Positions 6,278 through 8,536 of a stretch of DNA of 8,536 nt are shown here, one piece after another. The translations under genes and the position numbers were made by a program. Location: positions 1 to 8,536 of the forward strand of contig CANFJD010000105.1 of the NCBI GenBank assembly GCA_947447315.1, read 5' to 3'. The notes beneath the pieces are model-generated. The model was not told the DNA's origin, ran no database searches, and was given only the letters and a program-made list of their open reading frames with translations. Position 1 is the first letter of the stretch, and the number at the start of each line of letters is the position of its first letter. Source of the stretch: Fimbriimonadaceae bacterium. GTDB lineage: Bacteria > Armatimonadota > Fimbriimonadia > Fimbriimonadales > Fimbriimonadaceae.

Positions 6278-6889
6278 TTGGGAAACACTCTGCTCCTTAC
6301 TAGCTCACTCGTCCTAGGTGCCATTGCGGCGCCAGCGACGGGTTCACTCATCGACTGGTTCCGTACAAAATTCGGACGACAGGCTAAAGTATCGCAAACC
6401 ACGATTCTGGAGCCCCCTACCATTACAAACGATGCCGGTTGGACCCTCATCCACAGCGATGACGAGGCCAGCTTCAACGAATGGCTCGGTCGCGACGAGG
6501 AAGGTTTGCCTTTCCGTCCCGGCGAAATGCCATCGCTCGGCTCGCACCTGCTCATCGAACTCTTCGGATGCGATAAAAATTCGCTGAAGTTCGAGGAAGA
6601 GGTCGGCCGCGCCATGCGCGATGCCGCCAGCATGAGCAAGGCAACCGTCGTTGATCAATCGTTCCACGAGTTCAAGCCCTACGGAGTCAGTGGCGCGGTC
6701 ATCATCCAAGAATCGCACTACACGATCCACACGTGGCCCGAACACGGCTACGCTGCCGTAGACCTGTTCTACTGTGGTGGCACCGTACTGGTCCATCGTG
6801 CGGTCGATGTGCTCAAAGAACGGTTTAATCCTGAGCGCATCAAATTCCTCGTAGTCCGCCGAGGACTCGAGAACGAAGTCGGTCGCTAA
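6278..6889 (+). CDS. speD: S-adenosylmethionine decarboxylase proenzyme with N-terminal membrane anchor
   Basis: The product decarboxylates S-adenosylmethionine to supply aminopropyl groups for spermidine synthesis. Residues 84-203 form a complete bacterial class 1B enzyme: GSHLLIELFGCD (88-99), the ATVVDQSFHEFKPYGVSG stretch (122-139) and ESHYTIHTWPEHGYAAVD (145-162). Self-cleavage between Glu145 and Ser146 would create the pyruvoyl cofactor. The catalytic partners His151 and Cys166 fall at the same offsets as in the Thermotoga enzyme. This core is about 120 residues, the usual full length. Unusually, about 83 residues precede it: a hydrophobic segment (4-21), then a basic stretch (R29, K31, R34, K37) and an acidic linker. 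By the positive-inside rule the enzyme would be anchored with its active domain in the cytoplasm. The start is TTG with GGAGG upstream. A shorter form could begin at ATG 6527, but no good ribosome site precedes it. The gene ends in a strong terminator. Confidence 0.93.
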   Translation: MGNTLLLTSSLVLGAIAAPATGSLIDWFRTKFGRQAKVSQTTILEPPTITNDAGWTLIHSDDEASFNEWLGRDEEGLPFRPGEMPSLGSHLLIELFGCDKNSLKFEEEVGRAMRDAASMSKATVVDQSFHEFKPYGVSGAVIIQESHYTIHTWPEHGYAAVDLFYCGGTVLVHRAVDVLKERFNPERIKFLVVRRGLENEVGR

Positions 6890-6907
6890 ACCAGCCGAAC
6901 ATACGCC

Positions 6908-6943
6908 AAAACCCTTCGCCACACCTGTGGCGAAGGGTTTTTT
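6908..6943 (+). terminator. Intrinsic terminator of the AdoMet decarboxylase gene
   Basis: CCCTTCGCCAC (6912-6922) pairs perfectly with GTGGCGAAGGG (6927-6937) over the loop ACCT and is followed by six T's (6938-6943). Four A's precede the stem, so it could also work for minus-strand transcripts coming from atpC. It begins 18 bp after the stop codon. Confidence 0.93.
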
Positions 6944-6968
6944 GCTGAGTAGTCAGCCAAAACACCAT

Positions 6969-7030
6969 CTCCTCGAGGGAGAAGGGCGGAGACGGTTCGC
7001 GCTCCGGGACGAAGAGTAACGCAACGCCCC
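6969..7030 (+). repeat. 62-bp intergenic repeat, copy A
   Basis: This copy aligns without gaps to 7090-7151; I count 52 of 62 identical bases. It begins CTCCTCGAGGGAGAAGG, contains GCTCCGGGA in the middle and ends CGCAACGCCCC. Most differences are C/T or A/G transitions, suggesting old copies decaying by mutation. The initial hairpin seen in copy B is mostly lost here. Confidence 0.8.
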
Positions 7031-7084
7031 CGGGACCGCTGGCACTCCTGTCGGCGTCCGGAAAATCAGAATAATCATCCCCAA

Positions 7085-7151
7085 ACCTTCTCCCCGAGGG
7101 AGAAGGTCGGAGATGGTTTGTGCTCCGGGATGAGGGGATACGCAACGCCCC
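7085..7151 (+). repeat. 62-bp intergenic repeat, copy B, with intact hairpin
   Basis: The repeat proper is 7090-7151, in the same orientation as copy A and 121 bp from it. Its left edge is part of a perfect 10-bp stem: ACCTTCTCCC (7085-7094) pairs with GGGAGAAGGT (7098-7107) over a CGA loop. The pattern, a short stem of CTCCC/GGGAG followed by a conserved GGGATGAGGGG-type tail, resembles dispersed REP-like intergenic repeats of many GC-rich bacteria. The two copies lack terminal inverted repeats or any open frame of a transposase. Confidence 0.8.
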
Positions 7152-7170
7152 ACTATCGAAACAACAAAAA

Positions 7171-7572
7171 TTACCGAACGATACGAGCCGCGCGCATGCG
7201 CTGAATCGCGCGCTCCAGTTCTTCCGTCGCCTGCTCGCTGGTCATATCCCCGTCGCCATTGAGCGCCTTTCGCGCAGTGTCCAAAATCGCTTCCGCCTTG
7301 GCCACATCAATGTCGTGCGCCGCTTCCGCTTCGTCGGCCAACACCGTCACCAACGTCGGACTCACCTGAGCAAAGCCACCGCCAATGTAAACGTAGTGGC
7401 GCTGATTGTCCTTCATGTACTCAATCAGGCCCGGCTTGAGAGCGGCCACCATCGGAACGTGCCCCGCCTGAACCCCAAAGTAGCCTTCCGTACCCGGTGC
7501 CACCACCGAAGTAGCCTCGGTTTCAACCACCGATTTATCGGGTGCAACAACGGAAAGCGTAAGCGTGGACAT
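7171..7572 (-). CDS. atpC: F-type ATP synthase epsilon subunit
   Basis: This 133-residue protein is the epsilon subunit of the F1 rotor stalk, which links the gamma subunit to the c-ring and inhibits ATP hydrolysis through its C-terminal helices. Residues 1-85 give the N-terminal beta-sandwich, with the family motifs GTEGYFGVQAGHVPMVAALK (27-46) and IGGGFAQVSPTLVTVLADEA (63-82). Residues 88-133 form the usual two-helix C-terminal domain (VAKAEAILDTARKAL and ATEELERAIQRMRAARI). The length is normal for bacteria. The ATG at 7572 is preceded by a weak CTGGA. In most bacteria atpC directly follows atpD; here the upstream neighbour, 56 bp away, is a divergent oxidoreductase, so this atpC is transcribed alone or from its own promoter. 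Confidence 0.95.
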   Translation of the reverse strand: MSTLTLSVVAPDKSVVETEATSVVAPGTEGYFGVQAGHVPMVAALKPGLIEYMKDNQRHYVYIGGGFAQVSPTLVTVLADEAEAAHDIDVAKAEAILDTARKALNGDGDMTSEQATEELERAIQRMRAARIVR

Positions 7573-7628
7573 ATCCAGCGTTTATTTTACTAGAGATGAC
7601 CCTTCATATGCGGTAGCCTCTCGAACCG

Positions 7629-8536
7629 ATGAGTACCTTAGGGGTCGGCGTAGTAGGCGTCGGCGGAATCGCAAATACCCACTATCCCGGCTGGCAAAAG
7701 AGCCCGCACACCGAAATCGTCGCCCTCAGCGACATCAACGAGACCATTCTTAACCGAACTGGCGACAAACTCGACGTCTCCCGACGGTATCTGAAGTTTG
7801 AGGACATGCTGGCCGATCCCGACGTGCACATCGTCGACATCTGCACCCCCAGCATGTACCACGCTCCGCTCGCCATCGCTGCCCTCAAGGCTGGCAAGCA
7901 CGTTCTCTGCGAAAAGCCTCTCGCGCCCGAACCCGAAGACGTCCTAGAGATGATCGCCGCCCGCGATGCCAGTGGCAAGTACCTCATGACCGCCCAGCAC
8001 TTCCGCTTCGGTGGCGATGCCCGGGCCCTCAAGGCCGAAATTGATGCCGGCATACTCGGCGATGTCTACCACGCCCGCAGTTGGATGCTCCGCCGCGCCT
8101 GGTATCCCACCGGACCCACGTTCTGCTACAAAAAGCACTCTGGCGGCGGCCCCGTCATCGATATCGGCGTCCACATCCTCGACCTCACCCTGTGGATGAT
8201 GGGCCACCAAAAGCCCGTCTCCGTCACCGGCGTCACCGGCGATAAGCTGGCCCAAATGCCGGGTTCGTTTAGCCAGTGGGGCGGCGACATCCCTCGCGAT
8301 GCCGACGTGGAAGAATTCGCCGCCGCCTTCGTGCGGTTCGATACCGGTGCGACTCTCATCCTCGAGGTCAGCTGGCTCCTGCACCACTCCACCAGCGGGG
8401 AAGATATGCAAATGTGGCTGTACGGCACTAAGTCCGGCACCCATTGGCCCAGCAAAAAGATCGTCTCCGCCGCGAACGATCTCAAGATCCTCAAGGAGAC
8501 TACGCTGCAAACCAGCTTCGATCTCGGCGAACCCCA
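7629..8536 (+). CDS. Gfo/Idh/MocA-family NAD(P)-dependent oxidoreductase, 3' end missing
   Basis: The frame is open from ATG 7629 to the window edge (302 complete codons), so the C-terminus is cut. The N-terminal Rossmann fold shows VGVVGVGGIA (6-15), the acidic residue ending the second strand in ALSDIN (32-37) and the CTPSMYHAP segment (72-80). The family's catalytic lysine motif CEKPLA is at 94-99 (Lys96). The substrate domain has GGGPVIDIGVHILDL (172-186), whose Asp178 and His182 correspond to the family's catalytic Asp/His pair. Members oxidise or reduce sugars, inositols and related polyols; the exact substrate cannot be told. The translation MSTLGVGVVG at the start leaves no room for a signal peptide, so it is cytoplasmic. 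No strong ribosome binding site precedes the ATG. It diverges from atpC across a 56-bp gap that must hold both promoters. Confidence 0.93.
   Translation, partial: MSTLGVGVVGVGGIANTHYPGWQKSPHTEIVALSDINETILNRTGDKLDVSRRYLKFEDMLADPDVHIVDICTPSMYHAPLAIAALKAGKHVLCEKPLAPEPEDVLEMIAARDASGKYLMTAQHFRFGGDARALKAEIDAGILGDVYHARSWMLRRAWYPTGPTFCYKKHSGGGPVIDIGVHILDLTLWMMGHQKPVSVTGVTGDKLAQMPGSFSQWGGDIPRDADVEEFAAAFVRFDTGATLILEVSWLLHHSTSGEDMQMWLYGTKSGTHWPSKKIVSAANDLKILKETTLQTSFDLGEP

Larger units (their letters stand above)
6944..7170. other. Intergenic region holding two repeat copies
   Basis: This 227-bp stretch lies between the 3' ends of the AdoMet decarboxylase gene and atpC. It contains no convincing gene: short open frames here have arginine- and proline-rich, low-quality translations. 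Two copies of a 62-bp repeat fill more than half of it. A small hairpin GCTGA-GTAG-TCAGC (6944-6957) sits at its left end. No T-tract terminator is seen directly after atpC. Confidence 0.6.

Noticed and set aside
6953..7153. Minus-strand open frames across the 62-bp repeats
   Set aside because: The translations simply read the repeats (two similar RLRPSP-type blocks), with no ribosome site or family likeness.
7120..7593. 157-codon plus-strand open frame opposite atpC
   Set aside because: It is antisense to a clear atpC; its arginine- and histidine-rich translation is typical of a shadow frame.
7573..7628. TAAAAT (minus strand, 7584-7589) as -10 box for atpC, and TATTTT as -10 for the oxidoreductase
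   Set aside because: The minus-strand box would leave only a few bases before the atpC start, and neither has a plausible -35 hexamer.

Overview
The window is a dense, moderately GC-rich bacterial segment with short intergenic gaps. It holds ten protein-coding genes, two of them cut by the window edges. There is no rRNA, tRNA, CRISPR array, transposase, integrase or phage gene. The taxon cannot be fixed from these genes. Standalone proline-rich lipoproteins, an alternative TTG start and atpC set apart from its usual operon would fit an environmental lineage such as Armatimonadota, but that is a low-confidence guess.

Layout. (1) Bases 1-2865: a large protein of unknown function, truncated at its 5' end. 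It is followed by a lipoprotein alpha/beta hydrolase of the hormone-sensitive-lipase type. A small predicted lipoprotein on the minus strand converges on the hydrolase, with 4 bp between their stops. (2) Bases 2891-6023: a same-strand run of four genes. The first two are a cytosolic DsbA/FrnE-like thioredoxin-fold protein and a stand-alone RibD-C-type reductase, joined by an ATGA overlap. The next two are an FtsX/MacB-type ABC permease and its ATPase, which abut with no gap. (3) Bases 6024-6943: a structured 254-bp leader, then S-adenosylmethionine decarboxylase (polyamine synthesis) with an unusual membrane-anchor extension, closed by a very strong intrinsic terminator. (4) Bases 6944-7170: an intergenic stretch with two diverged copies of a 62-bp repeat. 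(5) Bases 7171-8536: atpC (F-ATPase epsilon subunit) on the minus strand, divergent from a Gfo/Idh/MocA-family oxidoreductase that runs off the right edge.

The genes do not form one pathway. Mostly this is housekeeping and accessory metabolism: envelope lipoproteins, redox, lipid or peptide export, polyamines and ATP synthase. No clear new defence or mobile system is visible. The parts most worth a second look are the anchored AdoMet decarboxylase with its leader, the coupled thioredoxin/RibD-C pair, the isolated atpC and the 62-bp repeats.
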